Assembly: GCA_020002185.1 (NCBI GenBank) | Contig: CM034544.1 | Span: 34,450,369-34,514,368, forward strand | Length of the DNA stretch: 64,000 nt | Reading direction: 5' to 3' | Source: Paraescarpia echinospica | Lineage: Eukaryota > Annelida > Polychaeta > Sabellida > Siboglinidae | Shown: positions 37,740 to 51,089 of the stretch, one piece after another | Layout: every line of letters begins with the position of its first letter | How positions within the stretch are numbered: the stretch's first letter is position 1 | The notes under the pieces: generated by a model | The model's database searches: none | What the model was told of the DNA's origin: nothing | What the model saw: only the letters and a program-made list of their open reading frames with translations | Translations under genes and position numbers: made by a program

Positions 37740-38560
37740 GGGTATTTCTCATTGAAATCATGTGGTTCTCCTCTATATCCCTGTAACCCGGGGTGAATCT
37801 GGCATCACCACACTCGCCACAGTGCCCGAGACACCTGTTGAAAATTTCATGAAAAATTATTCTGTAATTTCCGACCGAAATAGCTGTTAGTTATGCTCTT
37901 TGCAAAAACGGCCCCAATGTGTTTGTTTACGTGGTAATTCGAAGCAGCGTATTCAAGGTGTGCCTTCAAAACAGGATATACGTTTGTGGGTATTTGGCAT
38001 TCAAATGGTGGGGCTCTCGGCTACGTCCCTATAACCCTGAGTGTGTCTGGCCAAAATATAGGCACTTGGTGTTTGGTTTGTGTATTTTATTATAGAAAGA
38101 TTCTATTCCATCACATGTTTATCATATTCTATGATTTTAATATAGATACAATCAACAGGTTTCTCTAGTGTAGTGGAATGTATCATTAGGTTTTTAAGTA
38201 AGAACGGTATTGATCTGTCGTGCCTTTGTCTAAGCCGTAACGTGGTTTACATTGGAAATTTGCGAGAGCGTCATAGCGACCATAGCTTGGCCTGAAATAT
38301 CTTTAACCGCAGGGTAATATTCCATTAGATGGATGCATCACCACCCACGCAACAGTGCTCGAGAAACCTGTTGAAAATGCCGTAGAAAATTACTCTGTGA
38401 TATAATAAAAATGATGTATGCGACATTCGTAGTTGATGCGACCGACATAACTAGTAGTCATGCTCTTAGCAAAAACGACCCCACTGTGTTTATTTATGTG
38501 GTAATTCGAAGCAGCGTATTCAAGGTGTGCGGTCAAAACAGAATGTACGTTTGTAAGATT
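37740..38560. repeat. Two related segments in direct orientation, inner left arm
   Basis: A segment at about 37,850-38,010 recurs, diverged, at about 38,385-38,560. Both contain 'gtggtaattcgaagcagcgt' and 'attcaaggtgtgc'. Both are mirrored in the right arm (about 47,120-47,290 and 47,620-47,770). No coding signal. Confidence 0.8.
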
Positions 38561-38717
38561 CGAATGGAGTAGATGGCCGTGCAGGTATATTTCCTTTTGG
38601 TACACAACACTTACATATCTCCATGAAATCCCGGATGGATTTGCGTGATTTCTAAAGGCAACAATTATGTTAATAGGCCAAAATGAGGATGATATGTTCT
38701 GGCAGCAGGAACATTTT

Positions 38718-38838
<121 letters not shown>

Positions 38839-38984
38839 GCCTCCCGCCATCACTGTCTCTGTCCTTAGACTACTGTTTGTAGTCTGTATGTACATATGTA
38901 TATGTCTGTAATCCTGTATCGTCTCTCTTTGTTTGTGTGTATGTCTGTCAGTATACCTGTTTGATTCACACTCTTTATCTCTAT

Positions 38985-39600
<616 letters not shown>

Positions 39601-41760
39601 TCAATATAATTTGTTAATGTTAAGCCATTCAAGTATTATGAGAAGTTCATCATTTATTACAGATCCTGTATTTTTGTTTTGTACTGTATCACTGAACATT
39701 TTAACGGTACTAAATAATGGAGTGTAATCAGCGTACATTATAAATTTAAACATTTGTCTGGCTTGTGGGAAGTCATTTGTATATCGACCCTTGTGGTACA
39801 CCAACTTTTATAGGTAAAGTTTCAGATGTTTTATTATCAAGGTCGGTGTACTGTTTACGGTTGCATAAATAGCTTTTGAATGAAAGAAAAGTCTTGCCTT
39901 CTAAGCCATAGTATCTTAACTTGTTTAGTAATATTAAATGGTCAATAGTATCAAATGCCAGAGGTCATGAAAAATACTAATTGATAAGTAATTTTTATCC
40001 ATTTTAGTAATTATCCAATGCCTAGTTCGAGTGATACATATTCAGTTGAATGGTTAGGTCCAAAACCATATTGATTATCATAAAATAGCTTAGAATCAAT
40101 AATATAATTAGAAAACTGATTATGGAATATTTTCTCTAAGACTTTAGAAATAACGGGAAGGAGAGAGATGGGCCTATACTGTTTGAATAGTGTTGGGTCA
40201 TAATTTTGTTTAACTTGAATTACTTTATGCAATTTTATGTTTATCAGGAAATATCCGCGTATTTATAACTTAGTTAATCTATAAAGTTAAAGATTTAGTT
40301 ATTGCTGGTTCAATTAATTTTCACAATTGTGATAAAATATCGTCAAATCTGCTACTGTTTTTGTTTGGATAAAAATGTATTGTTTTCCTTACAATTTATT
40401 CATTAACATTCTTTAGATTGAGAACAGAACTAACTTTTGTTTTTAAGTAGTTGTCATAGTCATGGTTTCCTGTATATTGAATGTTTTCTGCAATAGTTTG
40501 ACCTAATTTTGAAATATAGTTATTGAATTTGTTTGCTATGTCTGATTTATCTGTTATAATATTACCATATACTTTAAACATTTATGAAAAGGGCTTCTTT
40601 ATATTACCTTTTGAAAGAATTAAATTTACTCTTTTCTAAGTATTTCCTATGTAATTTTGTTATTGATATAAATCGTGATTCAAAGTAGATTTGTTTTTCT
40701 GAAGGCATATTTTTTAATATGTTGTAGTACGTTTTGTGATTACTTTTAATATTATCATAATGTGGTAAACTAGGGTCAGACATTTTTTGTTGTTTATTCA
40801 GTGTGTCCCTATATCCAATAGATTTGAATAAACCTTGAGTGATCTAAGATTTGTTATGTTAGTATTTATTAAATTTCATTATTTTAACCGACATGTGCTT
40901 ACTTTTAGCATGCGTGATTACATTATTTATTATGATGTTGTAATTTAGGTTTGGATCTTCGTTTTGTTGTTTATGTAGTTTGTTGTAACATTTATTTGTA
41001 TCAATTTAAATTTTGACTTTCTGCATGGCTTCATCATTTGTGTATTTATTTTTATTAATTTAGGAGGAAGTTCTATTTTAAGCCTTATGTCTAAAATTAA
41101 CGAATAAGTTTGATGGTTTGAGAAGGTGTTTGTAAAAATCCCAGCAGAACTGTCCAATTCAGATTTATTTAAGATAAAAAGACATTATCTATCAGTCTTC
41201 TGTCAATTCTGGTGAAACGAGTTGGGAAAGTAATTTGGAGATGTAGACTATATGATGTTAAAGTATCAAAACAATCGCTATACATTCTGTTTTCATTTAT
41301 TTTAAATAAATTTATATTAATATCCCCTGCCATAATGATATTGTTATAGCATTGCTATTTTCCAGAGACGGTATAACTGATGAAAGTTCATAAATGAATT
41401 ATGTAATATTTTCGTTGCATGACCTTGGGGGTTTATATATATATATATATTTCCAATGGTCATAATTTGTTGTTAAGCCATTTCCAGTTACTTGGATTAT
41501 TAGCCTTTCCCAGTGTTCGTACGTATTTAGATTCAGTTTTATTTGAGATTTATATGTATTGTCTACATATATTAGTAAACCTCCTTTGTCGCTGCATTTT
41601 TTCCTTGTGTTATACAATTATATCCACCTAAACAAAATTGAGAAAAATCATGATCATCAGCTTTCCACGTCCCTTGTAAGCATATTACGCTAAATGTAAA
41701 ACCGTGTCTACGTAGGTGCTCTATGAATATTTCAAATAAATTAAACTTTGCATTTATAGA
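39601..41760 (-). pseudogene. Highly decayed Jockey/CR1-type LINE in the spacer
   Basis: Minus-strand scraps in the right order: GGLLIYVDNTYKSQIKLNL, an endonuclease-like piece at 41,617-41,399; a linker with NNYISKLGQTIAENI at 40,581-40,396; RT start YRPISLLPVISKVLEKIFHNQ and YGFGPNHSTE at 40,232-40,011; and a degraded catalytic region FIMYADYTPLF near 39,740. Frames are broken throughout and the second catalytic Asp reads as Tyr. AT-rich like the LINE at 4.8-8.3 kb. Confidence 0.8.
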
Positions 41761-42475
41761 CTAAATGTTTCAGCTTAGAATACTAAAACTTTAATTATTT
41801 CTAGTTGTTAAATTGGTGTACTTTTCAATGACATACTAGGAAGAGCAGTGATTTACTTGTGGTTCGTTATTGTCATCATTTCTGTCTAAACACTACTTAT
41901 ATTGCTGTTACTACCTGCGAAGTAGGACAGGAAATCCTCATGAAACATTATTGCGCCTGTACTTATGGAATTGGTCGTCCGGGTATATTATAATATTAAT
42001 ATAATTATGCGTATGCGAAGTTGATGAGAACTTCACATGAGTAAATCAATATTTGTTATTGTTCCGTGCGTACACCAATACTGTGGTTAACTTTATGTAA
42101 ATATGTGGGTGAAGTCAGTTAGATATAAAACTATATTGACAAAGTAGATATAATAAAACAAAAAGAAGAAACACAAAATGACTGGTTGCATCTTGGATAA
42201 TGGCCATAAGGGGATGATCCAGGGACACGGTTAAATAACACTATATACCCGTATACCTAAGAAGGAAATCAGCAAAAGTAACATTAATGATGATATCATA
42301 AAGAAATACACTAACACAGCCTGGGGTAAACGAACAATAATTATTAGTGAGGGTGATATAGTTAAATTTCACAAGAAAAAATGATAAACAAAACAAAAAA
42401 CAAAATGAATTCTTATCCAAGATGTATAAAAAGGCAATTTGCATTTTTTCCATCTCTGTATAGCAAGTGAATATA
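41761..42475. other. AT-rich spacer DNA, no gene
   Basis: No coding domain recognised. Open frames at 42,241-42,584 (-) are low-complexity hydrophobic sequence. Confidence 0.5.
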
Positions 42476-44400
42476 ATAATAATAATAATAATAATGTATT
42501 TATTTCAGACAAACATGATGTCCATATATACAAATACATCAATAAAAGTATGTAAATAATATAAAAATACATAGATAAGAACAATATGTTTAAAAATTAT
42601 ATAAATCCCGGACCCACTGGTGCCGCAGTTTCGAAGTACAATACACGTCGCTAGTTTTAATGCTATAAATAATGGGATTCAAAGACATGTCAATCCTATT
42701 CATTAAGCTAAAAATAGCCTTTCTGATTACACATTTACCCGAGCTGACATTAGCTGTAGCAAACATGTGACTAGCGCTACATCTCATGGGCAAATTGTTC
42801 AATATCCTGAAAGAGTTGTTATATGCAACAACGAATTGATGAAAATTAACTTTTCTAAAGTTCACCCATAACGCACACATAGATATTACCAAAATACGCT
42901 GTAAATAGCTTATTTTTTACAGCAGTTGAACAAAAGTGAAACTTTTGACGTAACATGTTACTCTTGGCATACAAAAGTCTCACTTTGGCTTGCATGTCAG
43001 ACTCATCAGACAAGTTATTAGAAATTACATGTCCAAGATATTTACAAGAGGTGGCAAAGTTTAACTTCTTTCCTCCTAATGTAATTTCTTTAGACAGATT
43101 TGACTTTCTAGATTCAAAGTACATGACCAGGGATTTACTCGCATTGTATTGCACATCGTGCTCACATCCATATGAGTAACACATGTCTAGTAGTGTTTGT
43201 AGTCCTTTAGCAGAAGGTGCAAACAGAAGTAGATCATCGGCGTATATAAGGTGATTAACAACCATGTTACCAAGACTACAACCGATTTGTTTTTTGTGCA
43301 GTTGTATACTCAGATTATCCATATAAATGTTAAAAAGCAAAGGGGATAACTTCCCACCTTGCTTAACACCATTGCCTACCGAGAAGAAGTCCGAGTAGGT
43401 ATTTCCCCATCGTATGCATACACATTGATTATTGAATTCATTGCTGAGTATTCTTAAGATATAGTTCGGTACATTTCGTTGTTCTAGTTTCGTTATAAGT
43501 TTATTTCGGTTGACACGATCAAACGCCTTTGATGCATCTAAAAATTCGACGTGCATAGCTGAACCATGTTCAGTGTAGAACCTTAATCATTCCTTAAATG
43601 CAAACACGCATAACTCCGTTCCATGTTTAGGCTTAAAGCCAAATTGATTAGGAGTGGTTTCCAAGTACATTTTCATTCTGTTAAAAAGAACAGTGTCTAT
43701 TATCTTCGAAAATATATTCGATATACATATTGGCCTATAATTCCCTTTGTCGTTTACTCGTCTATTTTTGTCTTTAATAATTGGTACAATAACAGACTGT
43801 GAAATTTCTTTTGGTAAATAACCATGCACCAGAATCGAAGACACAAGGATAGACAAAAGCACAGCGAGTTGATAATCAGCGAACTTAATATGTTCTGCAC
43901 TGATACCGTCCAGACCTGGTGACTTATTTTTTGAGAGTCCATTAATAATATCCATCAGTTCAATTGCACCAACAGTCATTCCTGTATTGTCAGTGGAACA
44001 GTCATAACAAACTTTATCACATCGACTATCCTCCACATCATTAAATAAATGTTCATAATGATGCTTCCACATTGACCCGATGTTTACGTCACCGTGTATA
44101 TTATCAATGTTTGTCGGAAGTTTTACTTTACTGTTCGTACAGTGCTTAATTTCTTTCCAGAATTTGCGGTGGTCTTTCTGACACAACTGTTCTGCAATAT
44201 TATCAGCAATGATAGTTTCTTTCTCCCTTTTACATTTTCTGATCGCCTGTTTGAATTTCATTCTGGATAATTTCATAACATTAAAAATGTCACCTTGTCT
44301 AGGTTTACCAGTCTCTTTCCATATACAGTAAGCATCACGAGCGTCACAATGAAGCTCTTTCACTCGCTCGTTCCAACCTGGTACAACATTATACTTATAA
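42476..44400 (-). pseudogene. LINE reverse transcriptase ORF2, nearly continuous, in the spacer
   Basis: From 44,363 downward: N-terminal linker (RKFWKEIKHC), RT start NKSPGLDGISAEHIKF (about 43,930), NYRPICISNIFSKIID, NQFGFKPKHGTE. One in-frame stop at 43,587-43,589 is followed by FLDASKAFDRVN (about 43,540), GNGVKQGGKLSPLLFNIYMDN (about 43,370) and the catalytic LIYADDLLLF (about 43,235). A frameshift near 42,860 precedes the C-terminal domain (to 42,590). The 3' end is an (ATT)n tail at 42,476-42,496. The endonuclease is not seen. The YADD core is intact, so this copy is younger than its neighbours. Confidence 0.9.
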
Positions 44401-44699
44401 GCACCTTTGCGATTTGACCGAATATAAATGAATTATTAAATAAATCATAATTTAAACAATATTATTATTGTTAGAAACCCACGAACAATAACTACCTGTG
44501 TTAGTAATATATGTGTTTATATATGCCTAAATACAAGAACCTCACTATATTATTATTGTTCAAAGAAAGGTGGTTGACGCACAGCCACTCGGCAAATGTT
44601 CAGCCAAGCATAGCAGGTGTAGGCGTTGTTTACGTAGTCAGACGGAGACAAGCCAGTGATAGAAGCGAAGTCACAAACAGGGGTGTCACTCCGCCTTAG

Positions 44700-45400
44700 C
44701 GCTTTTCCTCACCATTTGAAGCACTCGTCGTGTTTTGATCTGACCTGGTGCACAGCCATGTTAGTGTCTTCGTACAGTAGGTTACCATTGTATGTCCAAC
44801 AGTCTGAAATGTGTCCATCGTTTTTAAGTTTCCTGAGTTCATACAGAAGTTGGGATTGGTGCCTGGCTAAGTCCTCATTGATGTAAATTCGGTCTACACG
44901 CACTGAGTTTGCGTCGGGCGCTTTGAGAATCACTCCTGCTTTGTAGACGGAGTCCCTGCGTTGAATCTGACAAATACTGAGCGCGACCGTCCCTCGGTGA
45001 TACTTTTTCCTATTCTGTGTGCTCTTTCGATCTCGCCTGCCTGCAATGGCGGAGAGCGTTTCATTTGTTCGTTTACAATGACCACGATGGTGTTTCCAAT
45101 GTCGTACCCTTCCACTGCCTCAGAAATTCCTTGAAACCGGAGGTTTGCCCTCCTGGTGCACTGTTCATTTTCAATTTTTAGAGATCCAATTTTTTTTGCG
45201 TTATTTGATTTTTTCCTTTTCCTCAACCAGTTGTTTCAATTTTAAGTTTTTGCTGTTAGAGAGTCGAGTTTGTTTGCAATTTCTTGATGGAAAAGTGCCC
45301 GTTTTAAAGTCTTTAGAACCTCGTTGTCACTGAGAATTTCAACGAAAATCAGTTTGGGTTTATCCGAGTCCATATCTTGAGAGCTCTTTTTTTGCGGTTG
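44700..45400 (-). pseudogene. LINE ORF1-like RNA-binding protein fragment
   Basis: The minus strand gives ENEQCTRRANLRFQGISEAV, then EIERAHRIGKS and RSRSVFVRF at 45,226-44,930. In another frame RIYINEDLARHQSQLLYELR, SDCWTYNGNLLY follow at 44,933-44,709. Together they match the RRM and C-terminal domains of L1-type ORF1 proteins, split by a frameshift near 44,930. It lies upstream of the ORF2 at 42.5-44.4 kb and may belong to the same element. Confidence 0.75.
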
Positions 45401-45880
45401 CAGGCATTGTGATGATTTGTGGCACTGTTGCCTTTAATAGCACGTAAGAGTCTCACTTTGCCACACCCAAGAAAGTCACAAAAACAACAGTCTTTGTGTT
45501 CTGAAGTACAGCTCCACCTAGTAGTGTCGACAGCAGTGTTGCCTCCCGGAGAAAACGCCCGATGTTATCTACCAGTGCATGGTCAGAGATCGGCGGCGCT
45601 TTCGTGTACCTGGTGCGACCAGCGGTCTCGCGTGGTTGATCACGACACGTGTAGGATTACAAATGCTCTTTTGTAAAGATACCACTTTTCAAACCAGCGA
45701 TTGTGGCAACCACGAATATTCGTTCACTTTAATGAAGACACCAGTGCACGGATAGACAGACTAGAAACTCGAAACTAATATATCTTAATGAGAATCTCCA
45801 GACCTTATATATTACTTAAGTTATTCGTTGTATTATACGTAGAATCAATTGATTCTGATTTCTGAATTCTGAGTGCTGAG
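45401..45880. other. Spacer DNA, no gene recognised
   Basis: No family or coding signal. Confidence 0.5.
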
Positions 45881-46064
45881 TTCTCTCTCTCTCTCTATCT
45901 CTCTCTCTATATATATATATATATACACCCTATATATATGTGTATATATATATATATATACAATGTATATATATATATCTCTTTATATATATCCCCCCTC
46001 TCTCTTTATCTCTCTCTCTATCTCTATCTCTCTCTACCCTCTTCTATCTCTCTCTCTCACACAC

Positions 46065-46100
<36 letters not shown>

Positions 46101-46238
46101 CTCTCTCTCTCCCTCTCTCTCTCTCTCCCTCTCTCCCTCTCTCCCTCTCTCCCTCTCTCCCTCTCTCCCTCTTTCCCTCTGTCCATCTCTCCCTCTCTCC
46201 CTCTCTCCCTCTCTCTCTCTCTCCCTCTCTCCCTCTCT
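45881..46238. repeat. (CT)n, (TA)n and (CCCTCT)n compound microsatellite
   Basis: Pyrimidine runs with ta blocks; open frames are artefacts. Confidence 0.97.
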
Positions 46239-46563
46239 CGATGGCGGCAGAAATGACATACTGATGCTGCTGGCCAGCACTGCAGACTTCACTGATGCTA
46301 CATGTTTACGTAGAGCTGTTTCCACAAGTCACGACTATTTTGTTCATATGTGAAGTGTCCGAATCGATTCAGTAGTATACGTAGTCGGTTTATTAAAAGA
46401 GAGCGTAAATCATCATAATTTACTGTAATGGTAAGTAATAACTAAAGTACGAACGTTTGAATAGGCGTACGCTGTAGTACAATAGTTGCTAGTTACTGTC
46501 GCAATTGCTTGCAAAATTGCCATTGCGAACAGTGAACCGTAATGTATTAGTTTGGCTGACGGC
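46239..46563. other. Spacer DNA, no gene
   Basis: Starts 'gatggcggcagaaatgacat'. No feature recognised. Confidence 0.5.
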
Positions 46564-46652
46564 ATACAGACAGACATACAGACATACAGACATACAGACA
46601 TACAGACATACAGTCATACAGACATACAGACATACAGACATACAGACAGACT

Positions 46653-46696
<44 letters not shown>

Positions 46697-46697
46697 T

Positions 46698-46744
<47 letters not shown>

Positions 46745-46818
46745 TACATATATACAGACAGACATACGGACGGACGGACGGACGGACGGACGGACGGACA
46801 GACAGACATACAGACAGG
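46564..46818. repeat. (CAGA)n/(CATA)n/(CGGA)n microsatellite
   Basis: Tetranucleotide runs in the opposite sense to the (TCTG)n of 39.1-39.6 kb. Confidence 0.97.
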
Positions 46819-46924
46819 ACGGAGAGGGTGCGGGAGAGAGCAAGCCGCAAACAACAAACGGACAGACTGACAGCCAAACATCCTGAGAGATAAAACGACA
46901 GAGTTCAGATTGGGAGAGCTACAA

Positions 46925-46970
<46 letters not shown>

Positions 46971-47966
46971 TGTCCTGCTGCCAGAACATAGCATCTTCAT
47001 TTTGGCCTATTAACACAATTGTTGCCATTAGACATCACAAAAATCCATCCGGGATTTCAAGGAGACATGTAAGTGTTGTGTACCAAAACTAAATATACCT
47101 GCACGGCCATCTACTCCATTCGAATCTTACAAACGTACATCCTGTTTTGACGGCACACCTTGAATACGCTGCTTCGAATTACCACATAAATAAACACAGT
47201 GGGGTCGTTTTTGTTAAGAGCATGACTACTAGTTAAGTCGGTCGCATCAACTACGAATGTCGCATACATCATTTTTATTATATCACACAGTAATTTTCTA
47301 CCCCGCGTTTAAAGACATTTCAGGCCAAGCTATGGTCGCTATGACGCTCTCGCAAATTTCCAATGTAAACCACGTGGCCGCTTAGTCAAATGCACGGCAA
47401 ATCAATATCGTACTTACTTAAAAACCTAATGATACATTCCACTACACTAGAGAAACACTGTTGATAGTATCTATATTAAACATATAGAATATAACAAACA
47501 TGTGATGGAACAGAATCGTTCCATAATAAAATACACAAACCAAACACCAAGGGCCTATATTGTGGCCAGACACACTCCGCGTTATAGGGACGTAACAGAG
47601 AGCCCACCGTTTGAATGCCAAATACCCACAAACGTATATCCTGTTTTGAAGGCACACCTTGAATACGCTGCTTCGAATTACCACGTAAACAAACACAGTG
47701 GGGCCGTTTTTGCTAAGAGCATGAGTAACAGCTATTTCAGTCGGAAATTACAGAATAATTTTTCATGACATTTTCAACAGGTGTCTCGGGCACTGTGGCG
47801 AGTGTGGTGATGCCAGATTCACCCGGGTTACAGGGATATAGAGGAGAACCACACGATTTCAATGAGAAATACCCACATCGCACTGTTTCATTTGGTCACA
47901 TGTTTTCTACACATTTATATTCATCTTTTCCGAAAGCTCCAACTTTGAAACGACAGTTCCAATTAA

Positions 47967-47986
47967 TAACCTATTTAATGAGTATA

Positions 47987-48026
<40 letters not shown>

Positions 48027-48062
48027 ATATTATATATATGTATACATACTCATTAAATATAT
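47967..48062. repeat. AT-rich palindrome, right arm
   Basis: 'ctatttaatgagtatatgta' and 'tgtatacatactcattaaat' flank a (TA)n core; partner of 37,533-37,624. The pogo-like element lies 17 bases beyond it. Confidence 0.85.
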
Positions 48063-48078
48063 ATCATATTATATAGTA

Positions 48079-51000
48079 GGGTGGGGCATAGCGCCAATGG
48101 TAACAAATATCGTCATAACGATTGGCTCTATTTAATGCAATATACCCACAAATATCTTCAATATGTCGGTAACTATATTTAGTATATGTCGTGCAAATCT
48201 GACATGGTTCGAATAATATGTTTTTGTAATGTGATTAATTATGTGCATGCACCCGATTTGGGCGCTTTGCCTCGTAGGTGGGGTAAAGCGCACATAGGAT
48301 GGGCGCTATGCCCCATGTGGAATTGCATGTATTTTTTTTCAGTAATGATTATCTAATAACAAGAATACATAACTTTATTTAATGCACATTCATAATGCAG
48401 CCTACAAACCAAATGAAACACGAACAAAGAACGATATCGCACCAGGGAACCTGAATGCAGTTCGCTTGTGGCTTCAGTGTAGCGACATGTGCTATGACGA
48501 CGTGCTGTTGAATTTGTTCATCCAAATTAGTCTGAGTCTGATTCACAGTTGTGGCAAATGTAGTATGGGTCGCCTGCAGTGCACGCGGCGTGTGCCCATT
48601 TCTTGCAGCTCAGACACTGAAGCCTCTCTGGACTTGCTGTTGGCGTAAGGCTCGCAGCAAACGACTGTGTCTTCGTCGGTGTTCTTTTCTTGGTTTGACA
48701 CCCCGGACGGACCTGCAGTAGGCTCTTGTGTTGACTTGGGCAGCTTGATCTTGCTGATTTTCTTTACCACCAGCGAACGTTTTGGTTTCTTCATGTCGTG
48801 TTTCTTCTCAGCAATTAACTTGTATGGCGAAGAAGTTAGCACGACACTGATGGTTCTTCTCGCTACATGTTTACGCTTCTTGTTCGGCGGTGTTGACGAG
48901 CAGCTCATAATAATAGCGCGAATGTCACCTTCAGATCCTGCAGGACTTGCAGGATGTTCGACAGAAACTGCCGGTGCAGATACACCAGTGGCGACATCTG
49001 GAGCGCTGGCTGCTTCAGTGTTGGCAACGTGTCCAATGACGACATGGGTGGCAGCGACATGCAGACTGGAGCTTCGAAAGCTGGTTGCTATGGGGTGGTG
49101 TGGTGATGAGATAGCCGGGACAGTAGCTGGAGAGGTGGTATCTCAGTGACGACCACATCCGGGAGTGTGACTTGAGGAGTATCGACAGGCTGAATGAACG
49201 GCAATTCAAGTACATTGAATTTTGCATCGAACTTGCTGTCGTTGAATGGCCATAAGCCGCACGTTGCAAATCCATTGACGGCAGACTGCACTGTAGCAGT
49301 AGAACTGTATGCTTGCTCAAACAATGGCATCACATCATACTGGGTGATGGCATCACATCATACTGGGTGATGGCATCACAACATACTGCTTGATGGCTCG
49401 TCCCTTGTTGGACGTAAGCCAGTTGTCACATGAACGGCTGAACGCAGACTTCGGTGACATTAAAAATGTCCGGTCGAGCGGTTGGAGCCGGTGTGTGCAG
49501 TGTGGTGGAAATGTTGACCCCATGTTCCCGGGCGAAGTCGATTGCCTCAAGCGTTTTATGGCTTTCGTGTCCATCCAACAGAAGTAGGTGTGGATGGTCT
49601 TTTGTGCAGCCGGCCATCGCGACGAAGTGTTTGAGCCACTTCGTGAACAGAGCTCAGTCGATATAGCCTGAACCGCGATCATGCACCAACCGAACCAGTA
49701 GGGGCACCGTTCATGAGAGCCTACACCATTCTCTTGCGATGGAACACAAACAGCGGAGGAATGTAAGAACCGGCAGCGCTTATACAGCACAGCGCGGTAA
49801 TGTTCTTGCCACGCTCACCGCTCGAAACCTTTCGCACCTGCCTTGTTCCAGTTTCTCATACAACCTTCCCCGCCTTCGCTACCGTCGTGAAGCCAGTTTC
49901 ATCGCAGTTCCAAACGGCAGTAGCTCTGTGATCCCCTCCTTGCAGGACCTCTTTGTACAAAGCAAAAAACACCATAACCTCATCGCGGTTGAAACCTTCG
50001 ACACGGGCCAGGCTAGTGTAAATTGGCGCACGAATCGACATCTCTGGGTGGCGCTTCATGAAATTTGACAGCCAGTCCTGTCCAGCTAGCCCACGCTCGT
50101 CATCAAAATTGTGCTGTATGCCCATTTTTGTGGCAACAGCGTAAGCCAAACGCCTGACATCAATAGTTGTCAATCCGTACATTCTCTTGGCTATCTCCTT
50201 TGCATAATCTACAAATTGTGCTTCAAAGGCACTTGAGAATACGCAACGCTTGCTGCCCATAGCAACAACGCCAGGGAGCTGTACAACACCAGAGCAATGG
50301 CGCTTTAGTGTGCGTCTTGGTATTCCATAATCTGCCCTTGCACCTCGTATACTCTGTCCTTCGTGGACAGCCGCTACAGCTAACGCCAGTCGTTCAGACC
50401 CATACGACCCATGGGTAGACTTTCTCTCAATCTGTAACGAACATGCTGTAACTGTTATCCTTATAATAATCACAAGAACGTTTGATAAAATTCTATCATT
50501 AAAATTCACACGGACACACACACACAATATTATAAATAATTGTGTGTGCGTTTGTGTGTGTGCGCGCTAAACCCAAACAATGATTATATATAATATATAT
50601 TGTATTTACACAACGACATGCCATCTAAACTATATTCACACTGCTACTTTTATATCAATAATTGCAGGTGGGGCATAGCGCGCAGGCATAGACGCTTTGC
50701 CCCAATTCACAGGTGGCGCTATGCTCCACTGGCGACTATGCTGAGAACGTTTGAGTCATGACATTTTCTTTTATCGCTCACCGTAACTGAAGGCATGAAA
50801 ATGCAGGTTATATAACATAGCTTAAAAAGCTATTCCAAGCGTTTCAAAATTCGTAACCATTTAGGAGCAATTTATTTATTAAGATGGAAGCGATCTTATA
50901 ACAAATAATAAAGAAACGGTAAATCGGTTGTACTTACATCGTGTTCGATTCTGTAGAGCCATAGCACGTTGATGTGTTGTCAGGACTCAGTAATTAATCA

Positions 51001-51089
51001 TTTGATCGCTATGTGGAGTCACCAAATGCAACATTCGCCAAGATAGTGGCATGGGCGCTATGCCCCAACATGGGCGCTTTACCCCACCT
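48079..51089 (-). mobile_element. pogo/Tigger-like DNA transposon, 3.0 kb, right arm only
   Basis: The left end GGGTGGGGCATAGCGCC is inverted at the right end (AGGTGGGGTAAAGCGCC on the other strand), and TA flanks both ends (48,077-48,078; 51,090-51,091). Further internal copies of the end motif ('gggcgctttgcctcgtaggtg', 'ggtggggtaaagcgcac' near 48,260-48,292, and 'gtggggcatagcgcgc' near 50,669) give subterminal repeats. The flanks join in the left arm as an unoccupied site at about 37,511-37,516. The transposase is on the minus strand. Confidence 0.92.
48510..50527 (-). pseudogene. pogo-like transposase with C-terminal PHD finger, frameshifted
   Basis: From 50,527 downward: a psq/CENP-B type helix-turn-helix (GSERLALAVAAVHEGQSIRGA, YGIPRRTLKRH), a second helix-turn-helix (AKRMYGLTTIDVRRLAYAVA, WLSNFMKRHPEMSIR), then DDE_1 catalytic segments. 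These are WNCDETGF (about 49,895), LLLLDGHESHKT (about 49,575) and HRLQPLDRTF (about 49,475), giving a DDD set. A Lys-rich stretch follows. In a shifted frame at 48,540-48,635, LQCLSCKKWAHAAC and YYICHNCESDSD form the end of a PHD finger. At least three frameshifts (near 49,850, 49,620 and 48,635) prevent a full protein. Confidence 0.9.
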
